A DNA stretch of 34,038 nucleotides from Anaerolineae bacterium (GCA_022823945.1 JAJEBK010000046.1:1-34038); one strand, 5' to 3'; numbered from the stretch's first letter, positions 1 to 7,792 are shown. Numbers and translations are program-made. The notes: a model not told the origin generated them from the letters alone.

Positions 1-63
1 ACGAATGATTTCCAGCACGATCCTGACTTTCGTCTCCGGTGTGTACTTGCGATGCCTTCCCAT
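1..63 (-). CDS. IS3-family transposase OrfA, N-terminal fragment
   Basis: This is the first 21 codons of an OrfA-type protein starting MGRHRKYTPETKVRIVLEII. The R-K-Y-T-x-E-x-K-x-x-I-V pattern is the first helix of the HTH_Tnp_1 domain with which IS3-group OrfA proteins begin. OrfA binds the element ends and, by programmed frameshifting with OrfB, makes the active transposase. An in-frame ATG eight codons upstream (85-87) could be used instead. I prefer 61-63 because a GGAG lies about 8 nt upstream and the domain starts directly there. The gene is truncated by the window edge, so intactness cannot be judged. Confidence 0.75.
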   Translation of the reverse strand, partial: MGRHRKYTPETKVRIVLEIIR

Positions 64-129
64 AGGGCTGTCTCCGTCCCTGTGCATCCAGTATACTCTC
101 TTTACTAGGTGTCCAGTTTTTCGGGACCA
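1..129 (-). mobile_element. IS3-family element, 5' (orfA-proximal) end, cut by window edge
   Basis: The terminal repeat at 109-129, read on the minus strand, begins TGGTCC, has an 8-bp AT-rich spacer and ends TGGACAC, the usual layout of IS3-family ends. It is followed inward by the start of an OrfA reading frame. The rest of the element lies left of base 1. The matching end, with the same TGGTCC-n8-TGGACAC pattern, is at 33904-33924. No convincing 3-4 bp target duplication links the two outer flanks (CTA after 129, TAA before 33904). Confidence 0.8.
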
Positions 130-288
130 CTACAGGGGCAGGTATGATCGCGATGCAGCCAATAGCGGACAAGACTTACGGTGTTCTTTCCTTTTGTTGC
201 ATACCGTTACTGAAGAGCCTTCTGTAGTACGACAATTCGCATTGCGTTACAATAAGATTGCAGCATACGAGATGAGGATGAAAGCCCC
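130..288. other. Short non-coding stretch with repeat remnant, upstream of first Uma2 gene
   Basis: No gene is visible here. Bases 181-205 (GTTCTTTCCTTTTGTTGCAT) match one arm of the MITE-like family found at 14622-14779 and 30538-30696, so a decayed copy probably sat here before the IS3 insertion. A TACAAT at 248-253 could be a -10 element for the gene at 289, but no good -35 is visible. Confidence 0.4.
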
Positions 289-858
289 ATGGCTGTTCTG
301 ACGCAACCTGTCACCGCCGACAACTTCCTGGAAGTCGCCAACTTGCCCGAATACGCCGACTGCGCCGTTGAGCTTGTCGAAGGAGAGATCGTTACGATGC
401 CACTGACAAACCCACAACACGGCGAGATTTTGCTTGCGCTTGGCGGTCCCTTGCGCAGTTTCGTTATGGCACATCATTTGGGTCATGTGACTGGCGGCGA
501 TGTCGGTTTCATTCTGGAGCGAAATCCCTATGGCAGAGATACCATTCGCGGCATTGATATCGCCTTCATCAGCAGCGAAAGAGCGCAGGGACCTTTGCCG
601 ACAGTATTCATGGATGGCGCGCCCGACCTGGCTATCGAGATCATGTCGCCCAGCAATACCATGGGCGATATCCGGCGCAAGATCAATCAACTGCTGGAGG
701 CCGGCTGCCGGCAAATCTGGATTGTGCATCCCGACCTGCGCGAGGTGGATGTGCACACCAGCGAAGGCGCAAAAGTCCACCGCGAGGGCGACAAGTTGTT
801 CGCCGGCGATATCCTGCCCGGCTTCGAGCTTGATGTCGCAGACATTTTCCCCAAGTAG
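289..858 (+). CDS. Uma2-family endonuclease-like protein (DUF820), copy A
   Basis: This 189-aa protein has the Uma2/DUF820 fold, a PD-(D/E)XK nuclease-like family expanded in Cyanobacteria and Chloroflexota. The family landmarks are VELVEGEIV (about residues 27-35), GIDIAFI (89-94, taking the place of the usual PD-x-A-F), PDLAIEIMSPSN (112-123) and a K-x(8)-G-x(3)-W-I-V stretch (131-146). D90, E117 and K131 are the likely metal and catalytic residues. A GAGGATGAAAG Shine-Dalgarno precedes the ATG. Cellular roles in this family are mostly unknown and nuclease activity is assumed from the fold. It faces the helicase-nuclease genes and shares its C-terminal half with copies B and C (6332-7617), although it is clearly more diverged than they are from each other. 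Confidence 0.88.
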   Translation: MAVLTQPVTADNFLEVANLPEYADCAVELVEGEIVTMPLTNPQHGEILLALGGPLRSFVMAHHLGHVTGGDVGFILERNPYGRDTIRGIDIAFISSERAQGPLPTVFMDGAPDLAIEIMSPSNTMGDIRRKINQLLEAGCRQIWIVHPDLREVDVHTSEGAKVHREGDKLFAGDILPGFELDVADIFPK

Positions 859-910
859 ACACGCTCTATCCCCTCATCCAAAAAGCCGAGGCAAGCGCAA
901 CCTGCGAGAA

Positions 911-1735
911 TCAAAACGCGTATTCGCCGATTTGCTCAAAGTCCAGCTCGGCATCGTCCCCTTCGTCCAACTCATCAAAGTCGACCTGGTGCAGGCTGCC
1001 CGCCTCGCCACGCTCGCAATGGACTCGGTAGGCGCAGAAGCGACAATGACGGCTTTCGGACGTCAGGGGAAAGTCGCTGGCGTTCTGGATTTCGTTCAGC
1101 AACCCGCTCAACAGCGCTTCATCGTCTCGCATCTGCGCTGGTGAATAGGCAAAGCTAACGCGCTGCCCACCCCGCGCCAGGTACACATACTCCAGGCGGA
1201 CGCGCTCGGCTGGCAGTGGCGCGCCAACCAGGTGCGCTCCCGCTTTGGCAGCCACATACAAGTAAACGATCGTCTGCCAGCGCTGCCGCAGCGACTCGCG
1301 GTCGGGCACATAGTTGCCGGTCTTCCAGTCGACAATGACCAATTCTCCGCCAGGCTCAAATGCCAGCAGATCGACCTTCGCCATCAACTGCCGTCCGTTT
1401 AGGCTGGTCTGCAGACGCTTTTCGGGCAGGCGCGTGCCGGGCAAGTCATGCAAACCGCTGGACAGCAGCTCGTCGAACCAGAGCGCGACTTTGTCATCCT
1501 GTATAGCGGCTTTCAACAGATCGTGCGGGATGCCCTGTTGCGAAAGTTTGGCGAGTTGATGCAGCCTTGCGCCTTGTCGCAGCCGCTTTTCGTATTCGAG
1601 TTCGCCCTGTGTTTCAGCCGCGGTCATGGTGGGCGGCCGCCAACGATCGGCATAGCGCAGTTGGAAACGGCGCGGACAATCGGCATAGCTCTGCAGGTTT
1701 TTGGCGCTGAATACGAAGGTCGCGGGCAGATTCAT
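911..1735 (-). CDS. Stand-alone RecB/AddB/Cas4-type PD-(D/E)XK nuclease with Fe-S cluster motif
   Basis: This 274-aa protein has a complete RecB-type nuclease motif set: H59 (motif I), D122 in KVDLLAF, D136-x-K138 in IVDWKTG, and Q154-x3-Y158. Four cysteines, C20 near the N-terminus and C231-x2-C234-x5-C240 near the C-terminus, match the 4Fe-4S 'iron staple' of AddB and Cas4. It should cut single-stranded or end-processed DNA. The C-terminus is very acidic. The frame stays open further upstream, but the ATG at 1735 gives a start that agrees with the domain and sits 13 nt after the stop of the UvrD-like gene, so the two are probably one transcript. No helicase domain is present. The function within a helicase-nuclease complex is inferred from gene order. 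It is not a CRISPR Cas4, because no array or cas gene is visible. Confidence 0.85.
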   Translation of the reverse strand: MNLPATFVFSAKNLQSYADCPRRFQLRYADRWRPPTMTAAETQGELEYEKRLRQGARLHQLAKLSQQGIPHDLLKAAIQDDKVALWFDELLSSGLHDLPGTRLPEKRLQTSLNGRQLMAKVDLLAFEPGGELVIVDWKTGNYVPDRESLRQRWQTIVYLYVAAKAGAHLVGAPLPAERVRLEYVYLARGGQRVSFAYSPAQMRDDEALLSGLLNEIQNASDFPLTSESRHCRFCAYRVHCERGEAGSLHQVDFDELDEGDDAELDFEQIGEYAF

Positions 1736-1748
1736 ACGGGAGATACCA

Positions 1749-3977
1749 TTATTGTACGCGCCGGCACATTTCAGCATCCCAAAAGACACGCAGCGCCCGC
1801 AGCGGAGTCGCTTCGCTTTGGCTGTTGCGACGCCCGGTGTTCCAGCTGATGCACAGCGATTTGCGCGCGCGGGTGATGCCCACATAGAGGAGGCGCAGGC
1901 GTTCGGCGGCGTAGTCGATGCGCGCATCCAGCGATGCGAAGCCCTCGCGATAGGGCGTGCCGTGGCAAAGGCTATCCAGTTGCGCCAGGGCTTCTTCGGG
2001 CAAGTTCAGCTCGTCGCGGATGTACCACTTTTCGCCGATATAGCTGTCGCGCGGCTCGGCGGACGGGAAGTCGTAATTGTTGACAGACACGATGGCGACA
2101 TAGTCCCATTCCAGCCCCTTGGCTTTGTGCAGCGTGGTGACAGTCACTTTGCCTTTGTGCGCATCGGGGTCGAAACGAGCTTCTTCGTCGCCCCAGGCGC
2201 GAAATTTGCGTTTGTTGCGGGCGATCTCGTAGAGCTCTTCGGCGAAATCGGGCAGGCGCATTTGTGGCTGCTGCTTTTGCAACTGCGCCAGGTGCAGGGC
2301 GATCATGTGGGCGGTGGCGATGTCGTTGGCATCGCGGAAGATGTCGCCAGCCAGGCTGAGCACCAGTTGGTCGATGGGCATATCGGCAGCGCGCATCCAG
2401 CTGGCAATTTGCTCGCGAAAGCTGGCCAGCCTGTTGCGGGCGCCAACATGCTTTTCGCCTTGCAGGTTGTCATCCAGCCAGTCGCGCAGGCGGGGAGCGA
2501 CCAGGTCTTCCACCTGTTTGATGCGCCGCAAATCTTTGACCAGCGCGTCGACAGCGGCAGCCGCGGCACTGTCATCACGATCATCCCGGCGCCAGACACG
2601 GTAGACATCGCCCAGCCGCTGGGCATTTTTTGGGTCGGCCAAGTAGCGCAGCATATACGCCAACGAACCGACCACTGCGCGTGTGGACGAAGCGCTGTTG
2701 AGATTCTCGACATAGGGCAGGCCCATCGCCCGCAGCACCCTGACGATCTCTGTGCCGCGGGTATTGCGCGCCACCAGGATAGCTGCCGTGTCCGTCGGGT
2801 GGTCTGCCAGCCAGCGCGCGCAATTTGCCGCTACAAAGTGGGCTTCGCGTTCGGCGCTCATGGCATCGGGGCAAAGCAGGATGGCGACGGGATTATCAGG
2901 CGGGTTGGGCTGGGGGTCGCCCGCGGGGGTGGGCAGGATGTGCGGAAGGCTCAGTGGCTGGCGATCGCGGATGCGGATGAGTGGATGCGCCAGCGACCAG
3001 TCGATCAAGTGATTCGCCAGTTGCTGGATGCTGGCTGTGCTGCGCCCGGAATTGGGCAATTCGCGCCGCTCTACGCCGGCCGCATGGATGAAATCGCGCA
3101 GGTATTTCGGATCGGCGGTAGTGAAAGTCTCATAGATGGCTTGGTTGGGATCGCCCATGCGCACCCAGTTGCCACCCTGCCCAACCAGCAGGCGCAGGAT
3201 CGCCTCTTGCGAGCGGGAACTATCCTGGGCTTCATCTTCCAGGATATAGGGATATTTGTGCTGCAGCGCCGCCAGGTAGTCGGGGTTGTCGCGGAGGGTG
3301 GTCAGCGCCAGGCGAATGAGGTCTGCAAAATCCAGCGCGCCTCGATACGCCAGTGCGCGCTCATAATCGTCGTAAATATCAATACACATTTGCGCCAGTG
3401 ATAGCTCTTGTCGGCTGCGAGCCAACTGCTGAGCCAGTTGTTCTGGTGTTCGCAGTTCATCTTTGGCTCGTTTGATAAAATTGCGCGCCGATTCAATGAC
3501 AGTATTGCGCCAGTGGTTGCTGCGGTAGTGCGGTTTTTCCAAAAAGTCGCGTCCCAGCCAGGCATCGGCGGCATCGGGCTGGCGGCGCATCCAGCTGTCG
3601 ACGGCGGTGGCCAGGATGGCGCTGCTTTCGCGCTCGTCGACGATGTTGACATCGTCATCAACGCGGGCGGCGGTGGCGCGGCTGCGCACGATCTCGTTTG
3701 CCAGGCTGTGCAGGGTACGCACGCGGTAACCCCAGCCTGGCAAGAAGCCCTCGTGTTTGACGAAGTCGCTCACCTGGCGCGCAAAGTTGGCCACAGCCGA
3801 GTTGACCAGCGTAACGATGAGGATCTCTTGACCATCTTGCAAAGGCGCGTTGTTCAGCAACTGGCCAGCCAGCGCGCACAGGGTGGCTGTTTTGCCGCTG
3901 CCGGGCACAGCCGCGACACCCATATAGCCGCCGCGATATTGCAGGACTTGCGCTTGCCTGGGGCGTGGCTGGAACAT
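1749..3977 (-). CDS. UvrD/AddA-like SF1A DNA helicase
   Basis: This 742-aa superfamily 1A helicase has intact motifs: Q-motif region (about 5-12), Walker A AVPGSGKT (23-30), LDFADLIRLA (215-224), motif II LEDEAQDSS (246-254), motif III GDPNQAIYETF (275-285), motif V VTVTTLHKAKGLEWDYVAI (611-629) and motif VI LLYVGITRAR (696-705). It should translocate 3'-5' on single-stranded DNA using ATP. Unlike AddA or RecB it ends after motif VI with no fused nuclease; the separate nuclease gene follows 13 nt downstream. No strong Shine-Dalgarno precedes the ATG at 3977. Upstream lies another helicase-like gene (4114-6285), so the three minus-strand genes probably form one DNA-end-processing machine. The helicase assignment is firm; the exact branch (UvrD, AddA or AdnB) is not. 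Confidence 0.9.
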   Translation of the reverse strand: MFQPRPRQAQVLQYRGGYMGVAAVPGSGKTATLCALAGQLLNNAPLQDGQEILIVTLVNSAVANFARQVSDFVKHEGFLPGWGYRVRTLHSLANEIVRSRATAARVDDDVNIVDERESSAILATAVDSWMRRQPDAADAWLGRDFLEKPHYRSNHWRNTVIESARNFIKRAKDELRTPEQLAQQLARSRQELSLAQMCIDIYDDYERALAYRGALDFADLIRLALTTLRDNPDYLAALQHKYPYILEDEAQDSSRSQEAILRLLVGQGGNWVRMGDPNQAIYETFTTADPKYLRDFIHAAGVERRELPNSGRSTASIQQLANHLIDWSLAHPLIRIRDRQPLSLPHILPTPAGDPQPNPPDNPVAILLCPDAMSAEREAHFVAANCARWLADHPTDTAAILVARNTRGTEIVRVLRAMGLPYVENLNSASSTRAVVGSLAYMLRYLADPKNAQRLGDVYRVWRRDDRDDSAAAAAVDALVKDLRRIKQVEDLVAPRLRDWLDDNLQGEKHVGARNRLASFREQIASWMRAADMPIDQLVLSLAGDIFRDANDIATAHMIALHLAQLQKQQPQMRLPDFAEELYEIARNKRKFRAWGDEEARFDPDAHKGKVTVTTLHKAKGLEWDYVAIVSVNNYDFPSAEPRDSYIGEKWYIRDELNLPEEALAQLDSLCHGTPYREGFASLDARIDYAAERLRLLYVGITRARKSLCISWNTGRRNSQSEATPLRALRVFWDAEMCRRVQ

Positions 3978-4030
3978 GGGTAGTTTTTACCACATGGGCA
4001 CCTGTTTATGGAACTGTTGCGATCAAATCT

Positions 4031-4167
4031 GCCCCCATCCCCCGGCCCCTTCCCCCACATGGAGGGAAAGGGAGCTTAGCAATCCGAGATAGGAGCAAAA
4101 AGGGACCTGCCTCTTAAATGGGTCGCGTAGACACAGACCGCCGGGGAGGGGTTTGAGGTGGGGGTTT
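4031..4167 (-). repeat. Long C-rich dispersed repeat, copy 1
   Basis: Read on the minus strand, this roughly 137-bp stretch matches 22856-22972. Both begin AAACCCCCACCYCAAACCCC, contain TTTTTGCTnCnATCTCGGAT followed by an AGCTCCC block, and end GAAGGGGCCGGGGGATGGGG. Copy 1 carries about 20 extra bases in the left half. The ends are mutually complementary (CCCC-rich start, GGGG-rich end), so the unit can fold. It overlaps the 3' end of the gene at 4114-6285 and supplies its last ~18 codons. Confidence 0.75.
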
Positions 4168-6285
4168 AGCGTCCGCGGCAGTTCCAGTATGGATGCGCCG
4201 CAGCGCCGTATACAGAGTCTCCAGCAACAAGCCACGCGACTCGTAGCCGCTTTCGCCCAGCTCGCTGTAACCCAGATAGACAGCCTGGCGACAGCGCCTT
4301 GTCAATGCCAGCGTCAGCCGTCGCAGGGTTTGGCGTTCCAGTTCTTGTTCGTCGGCTTCGCCCCAGACTGCGCCGGTCTGCCAGCCCCGGCTGAGCACAT
4401 ACGGATGCGTCAACGGCTGGAACAATCGGCTCGACCAGCCCTCGCTGCTGATGTTCAGCCAGAACTGCACATCGACGGCGCGATTGCTGAGCAGGAAGGT
4501 ATAGGCAGGCGCGATATAGATGCTGTCTTCGGCTTCTTCTATCCAGTCGCGCAGGTAAAAATTGGCGATGAGGCCGCGCTCGACCATCTGCACATAATCC
4601 CGCGCCAGGTCGATGTCATCGTCATAATGCCGCAGGAAGTCCAGTGCCCAGCGAAAACCCCGCGCCGAATCGACCAGGTTGCGGCTGATATTGCCCGCGT
4701 TGACATCGGCATGAAAGCCAAAACCGCGCCGTGCCAGGACTTCGCTGTACAAACGGCGAAAGAAAATATCCAGCGCCGCGATCGGCTCACCCTGGCTGTA
4801 AGTCGCGATCCAGTCTCGAAGCTGGTCATAGCGCTTGCCGATGTCAAAGGTGATGCGGTCTTGCATGCTGGTGTTGGTGATGCCGCTGAATGGATGCAAG
4901 CCATCATCGCGATACAGCACATCGCACAGCAATTTGGCGCGCACCAGGTCGAGCCCGTCGATTGTCTGAGTCAAGGCAAATGCCAGGTCGAACTGGACCG
5001 GCACCGCGCCCCAGCCCGGATGCGCCAGTCGCGCCAAGGTCAGCAATGTGCGCGCGGCCGGTTCATCGCGCAGCGCCCGCGAGGGACGGTGCGACCGCGC
5101 CGAAAGCCCGCGCCTCCGCAAGCTTTCGAAGAGCGAAAACCGCAGCGAGTCGGACATGAATGGTGCCAGCACGGCGATCTCTTGCGGCTTGATGCCTTTT
5201 TCAAATACCAACTTGCCGATTTCGTCCACGACCCACTCAATCATCTGCGGATGATAGCGATGGGCTTCGGCGATCAGCGCCGTGCGGAAGTCCGTCTCTG
5301 CGGCGGCGGCTTCGCCAACCAATGGCGCAGACAGGTGCGCGCCCAAAGCGGCGATCGGCTCGCTCATTACGAAAGAGCCCTCCAGCGCGACCTGGTTGTC
5401 GCAGGCTTGGCGCAGGCGGTCGGCGCTTTCGGGATCGGCACCGAGAAAACTTCTGAAGCCGGCATCGTGGTCGCAGATCAATAGCGCCGATTTGCAGTTG
5501 GGCAGCAGGCTCATCAAGAAGCGATGGGCGGCCGGGTTGTCTTCTTCGACATTGTCGGCGATCAGATGCTGGAAACGCCGGCGCAGGTTGTCGCGCGCCA
5601 CGGGCAGCGCCAGCACATGTTGGCTGAATAATTCAATACATAATGAAAAGTCCAGCAGATTGCGCCGCAGACAGTATTGGCGGAAGGCCATGGCGCAGGC
5701 TTGGGCATCGGCGTAGATATGCGCTTGCTCGACACCCCCGCCCAATGCTGTTTGCAAGCGCGTGCCGATCTCGCTGATGGGAAAGCCGACCATCGCCGCC
5801 TTGTTCATATTGTCGACGATCTGGCTGTAGAGGCGAGCGCGATCAATGCGCACACTTTTGAAATAATCGCGCTGCGCCACCAAAGTTTCGATAGCGCGAG
5901 ACATGAAATATTGCACCATCTCCAGACTGAGGAAGTTGGGCAAGTCTTGCGGATGAGCGAAGCCAGCTCGCTCGGCGATGAGAAACCAGAATGTCTCGAC
6001 CATGTCTCGCGAGAGGCTGCCTATCGTGTGTACAGCCAGCTGTCCGCCGCCGTAGCCGGGATAGCCGCGCAAGGCTTCGCGATAGGGCTGCGCCAGGGAA
6101 CGTTGGGGCACGAATAACAAGATGGACTCGGCGGGAACGCCCTGCTGCAGCAGATGCAGCATACGCGCGATGCCGTTGCTGGTTTTGCCGCTGCCAGCGA
6201 TGCCTTCCAGCCAGAGTTTGTGTTGCAGCGGCGCATCAAACACGGCGCGCTGTGCTGGTGTGAGCTTGGGGAGTGCGATTGTCAT
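4114..6285 (-). CDS. SF1 helicase-like protein with degenerate Walker B, possible inactive partner subunit
   Basis: This 723-aa protein has a clear Walker A, GIAGSGKTS (28-36), a UvrD-type LDFSLCIELF segment (211-220) and a C-terminal motif VI-like LTLALTRRCRQAVYLGY. Motif II reads LIADNVEED (241-249) where an active enzyme has DExQD, so the Walker B is altered. AddB, RexB and some actinobacterial and cyanobacterial partner subunits show similar decay, which suggests a scaffold or Chi-scanning role. No Fe-S cysteines or nuclease motifs are seen. The frame is open 52 codons further upstream through the neighbouring gene, but the ATG at 6285 directly precedes the conserved LTPAQRAVF and sits 7 nt after a TATAAT. 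The last ~18 residues (proline-rich, then SVSTRPI) come from the repeat at 4031-4167. The partner role is inferred. Confidence 0.75.
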   Translation of the reverse strand: MTIALPKLTPAQRAVFDAPLQHKLWLEGIAGSGKTSNGIARMLHLLQQGVPAESILLFVPQRSLAQPYREALRGYPGYGGGQLAVHTIGSLSRDMVETFWFLIAERAGFAHPQDLPNFLSLEMVQYFMSRAIETLVAQRDYFKSVRIDRARLYSQIVDNMNKAAMVGFPISEIGTRLQTALGGGVEQAHIYADAQACAMAFRQYCLRRNLLDFSLCIELFSQHVLALPVARDNLRRRFQHLIADNVEEDNPAAHRFLMSLLPNCKSALLICDHDAGFRSFLGADPESADRLRQACDNQVALEGSFVMSEPIAALGAHLSAPLVGEAAAAETDFRTALIAEAHRYHPQMIEWVVDEIGKLVFEKGIKPQEIAVLAPFMSDSLRFSLFESLRRRGLSARSHRPSRALRDEPAARTLLTLARLAHPGWGAVPVQFDLAFALTQTIDGLDLVRAKLLCDVLYRDDGLHPFSGITNTSMQDRITFDIGKRYDQLRDWIATYSQGEPIAALDIFFRRLYSEVLARRGFGFHADVNAGNISRNLVDSARGFRWALDFLRHYDDDIDLARDYVQMVERGLIANFYLRDWIEEAEDSIYIAPAYTFLLSNRAVDVQFWLNISSEGWSSRLFQPLTHPYVLSRGWQTGAVWGEADEQELERQTLRRLTLALTRRCRQAVYLGYSELGESGYESRGLLLETLYTALRRIHTGTAADAKPPPQTPPRRSVSTRPI

Positions 6286-6298
6286 AAGGCGTATTATA
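6286..6298 (-). promoter_or_regulatory. Perfect TATAAT -10 box, possible leaderless start
   Basis: On the minus strand TATAAT (6298-6293) lies 7 nt before the ATG at 6285, so transcription would begin at or next to the start codon. There is no Shine-Dalgarno between them. The -35 region (TTCCTG at the right distance) is weak. Confidence 0.4.
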
Positions 6299-6329
6299 CG
6301 GGGATGCGAAGGTTTCAGGAATTGCAGCA

Positions 6330-6577
6330 GCCTACTTGGGGAAAATGTCGCTGACAGCAAGCTCAAAGCCGGGCAGGATGTCGCCGCCGGACAGCGTGTC
6401 GCCCTCGCGGTAGACGCGCATGCCATCCATGCTGTGCACATCGACGCGGCGCAAATCGGGGTGCACGATCCATACCTGCGGGCAGCCCGCGCGCAGCAGT
6501 TGGTTGATCTTCAGGTTGGTGTCGCCGACCGTGTTGGACGGTGACATGATTTCGATGGCCAGGTCCGGCGCGACTTC
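6330..6577. repeat. 248-bp near-identical segment shared by tandem Uma2 genes, copy 1
   Basis: This segment, the 3' half of the gene at 6332-6910, matches 7031-7278 with only about 13 differences counted by eye (around 95% identity). The 5' halves of the two genes are strongly diverged. This is the pattern left by gene conversion or by recent partial duplication. Confidence 0.85.
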
Positions 6578-6910
6578 CAGGAAACTGCTTTGTGGCAGCG
6601 TGGGCGCTTTCACATAGCTGATGAAAACGATATCGATTCCTCGTATGGTGTCCCTGCCCTGCTCGTGCCGCTCCAGCACTACGCCAGCATCACCCACATG
6701 AACGCGACCCAGTTTATGCTGCCGGACAAACCACCACAGAAGAGCGAATATATTGCCAACAATCAGTGAGTGTTCCGGGTTGGTCGTGGGCATCGGGACG
6801 ATCTCTCCTGCGACGAGTTCGACATGCTGATGGGCGTATTCTGGCGAGTTGACCATCTCGAAAAACTCGTCGGCGCTGATGCTCGCGTGGTTTCGGGTCA
6901 ATAGAGCCAT
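6332..6910 (-). CDS. Uma2-family endonuclease-like protein (DUF820), copy B
   Basis: This 192-aa Uma2-family protein shows VELVAGEIVPMPTTNPEHS near residue 30, GIDIVFI in place of the PDxAF strand, then PDLAIEIMSPSN and K-x(8)-G-x(3)-W-I-V. These match the PD-(D/E)XK-like core seen in copy A. A GAGGATGA Shine-Dalgarno precedes the ATG. It lies 46 nt upstream of the degenerate helicase gene and downstream of copy C on the same strand. The C-terminal ~80 residues are almost the same as in copy C. The start MALLTR is also shared with copy C, so the two arose by tandem duplication. The biochemical role is not known. Confidence 0.88.
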   Translation of the reverse strand: MALLTRNHASISADEFFEMVNSPEYAHQHVELVAGEIVPMPTTNPEHSLIVGNIFALLWWFVRQHKLGRVHVGDAGVVLERHEQGRDTIRGIDIVFISYVKAPTLPQSSFLEVAPDLAIEIMSPSNTVGDTNLKINQLLRAGCPQVWIVHPDLRRVDVHSMDGMRVYREGDTLSGGDILPGFELAVSDIFPK

Positions 6911-7030
6911 GGCGATTCATCCTCTGCTGCGTGGGGGGAATTGTAACACGGTTGTCGCGGAGCAATCATAAACAGCATCGTGAACTAAAGAGCGAAGAAA
7001 AAATGTATGTGGGGGGAGGTATTGGCGCTT

Positions 7031-7278
7031 GCCTAGCTGGGGAAGATGTCGCTGACGGCAAGCTCAAAACCGGGCAAGATGTCGCCGCCGGACAGCGTGT
7101 CGCCCTCGCGGTAGGCGCGCAGGCCATCCTTGCTGTGCACATCGACGCGGCGCAAATCGGGGTGCACGATCCATACCTGCGGGCAGCCCGCGCGCAGCAG
7201 TTGATCGATCTTCAGGTTGGTGTCGCCGACCGTGTTGGATGGTGACATGATTTCGATGGCCAGGTCCGGCGCGACTTC
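7031..7278. repeat. 248-bp near-identical segment shared by tandem Uma2 genes, copy 2
   Basis: This is the partner of 6330-6577, at a constant offset of 701 bp and in direct orientation. Recombination between the two would delete one Uma2 gene and leave a hybrid. Confidence 0.85.
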
Positions 7279-7617
7279 GAGCAAGCCAGGTGGAAAGCTG
7301 CCAGGAATCTTGTCGTCACGAATGAAAGCGATATCCAGCCCGCGCACGGTGTCTCTGCCATCGGGATTGCGCTCCAGCACAAAGCCAGCATCTCCAGCAG
7401 CCACATACCCAAGACCAAGCGACTCGACAAACATAAACAATCTGGCGGCAAGTCTGGCAAGAACTACGCCGTGAAGCGTTTGCGGTGGGGGCATGGTTAC
7501 GATTTCTCCTTGCACAAGCTCGACCAGGCAATCGGTATATTCCGGCCGGCTGGCGATTTCTAGGAAGTCTTCGACGCTGAGGCGCGTTTCTGCTGGGGAA
7601 CGGGTCAAGAGAGCCAT
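7033..7617 (-). CDS. Uma2-family endonuclease-like protein (DUF820), copy C
   Basis: This 194-aa Uma2-family protein has the landmarks VELVQGEIVTMPPPQ, GLDIAFI, PDLAIEIMSPSN and K-x(8)-G-x(3)-W-I-V. An AAAGGGATGA Shine-Dalgarno precedes the ATG. It is the first gene of the minus-strand series that continues through copy B to the helicase-like genes; a TATAAT about 37 nt upstream of the ATG (7654-7659) may drive it. The N-terminal half differs from copy B, while the C-terminal half is nearly identical at both DNA and protein level. Function within the cell is unknown; nuclease activity is inferred from the family fold. Confidence 0.88.
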   Translation of the reverse strand: MALLTRSPAETRLSVEDFLEIASRPEYTDCLVELVQGEIVTMPPPQTLHGVVLARLAARLFMFVESLGLGYVAAGDAGFVLERNPDGRDTVRGLDIAFIRDDKIPGSFPPGLLEVAPDLAIEIMSPSNTVGDTNLKIDQLLRAGCPQVWIVHPDLRRVDVHSKDGLRAYREGDTLSGGDILPGFELAVSDIFPS

Positions 7618-7653
7618 GGGAAAATCATCCCTTTCTCAGATTCCTACTTTCGG

Positions 7654-7659
7654 ATTATA
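7654..7659 (-). promoter_or_regulatory. TATAAT -10 box upstream of Uma2 copy C
   Basis: A perfect -10 hexamer on the minus strand lies about 37 nt before the ATG at 7617. No good -35 is visible at 16-18 nt, so the assignment rests on the -10 and its position only. Confidence 0.35.
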
Positions 7660-7743
7660 GCGCAAATGACATGCAGAGTCGTATTGACAGCAGACTTCAG
7701 AAACAGCGCGCCAAACATCAGAAATCTGGTAGAATGGAAGGTA

Positions 7744-7771
7744 TTGGCAAGCTAAATCATCTGTCTATGCT
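7744..7771 (+). promoter_or_regulatory. Candidate sigma70 promoter for the 7.8-kb importer operon
   Basis: TTGGCA (7744-7749) and TATGCT (7766-7771) are separated by 16 nt. They precede the ATG at 7793 by a short leader that contains a GAAGGAG Shine-Dalgarno. Each hexamer departs from consensus at two positions. Confidence 0.3.
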
Positions 7772-7792
7772 ACTGCGAAGGAGATTTGCACA

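Noticed and set aside
1..129. Single IS3 insertion with target duplication across a circular junction
   Set aside because: The bases next to the two IS ends (CTA at 130-132, TAA at 33901-33903) do not match, so a simple single-copy insertion is not supported, although circularity is not excluded.
1701..3401. Long plus-strand open frame opposite the UvrD-like helicase
   Set aside because: It is antisense to a gene with all SF1 helicase motifs, and its own translation shows no domain pattern. It is a by-product of high GC.
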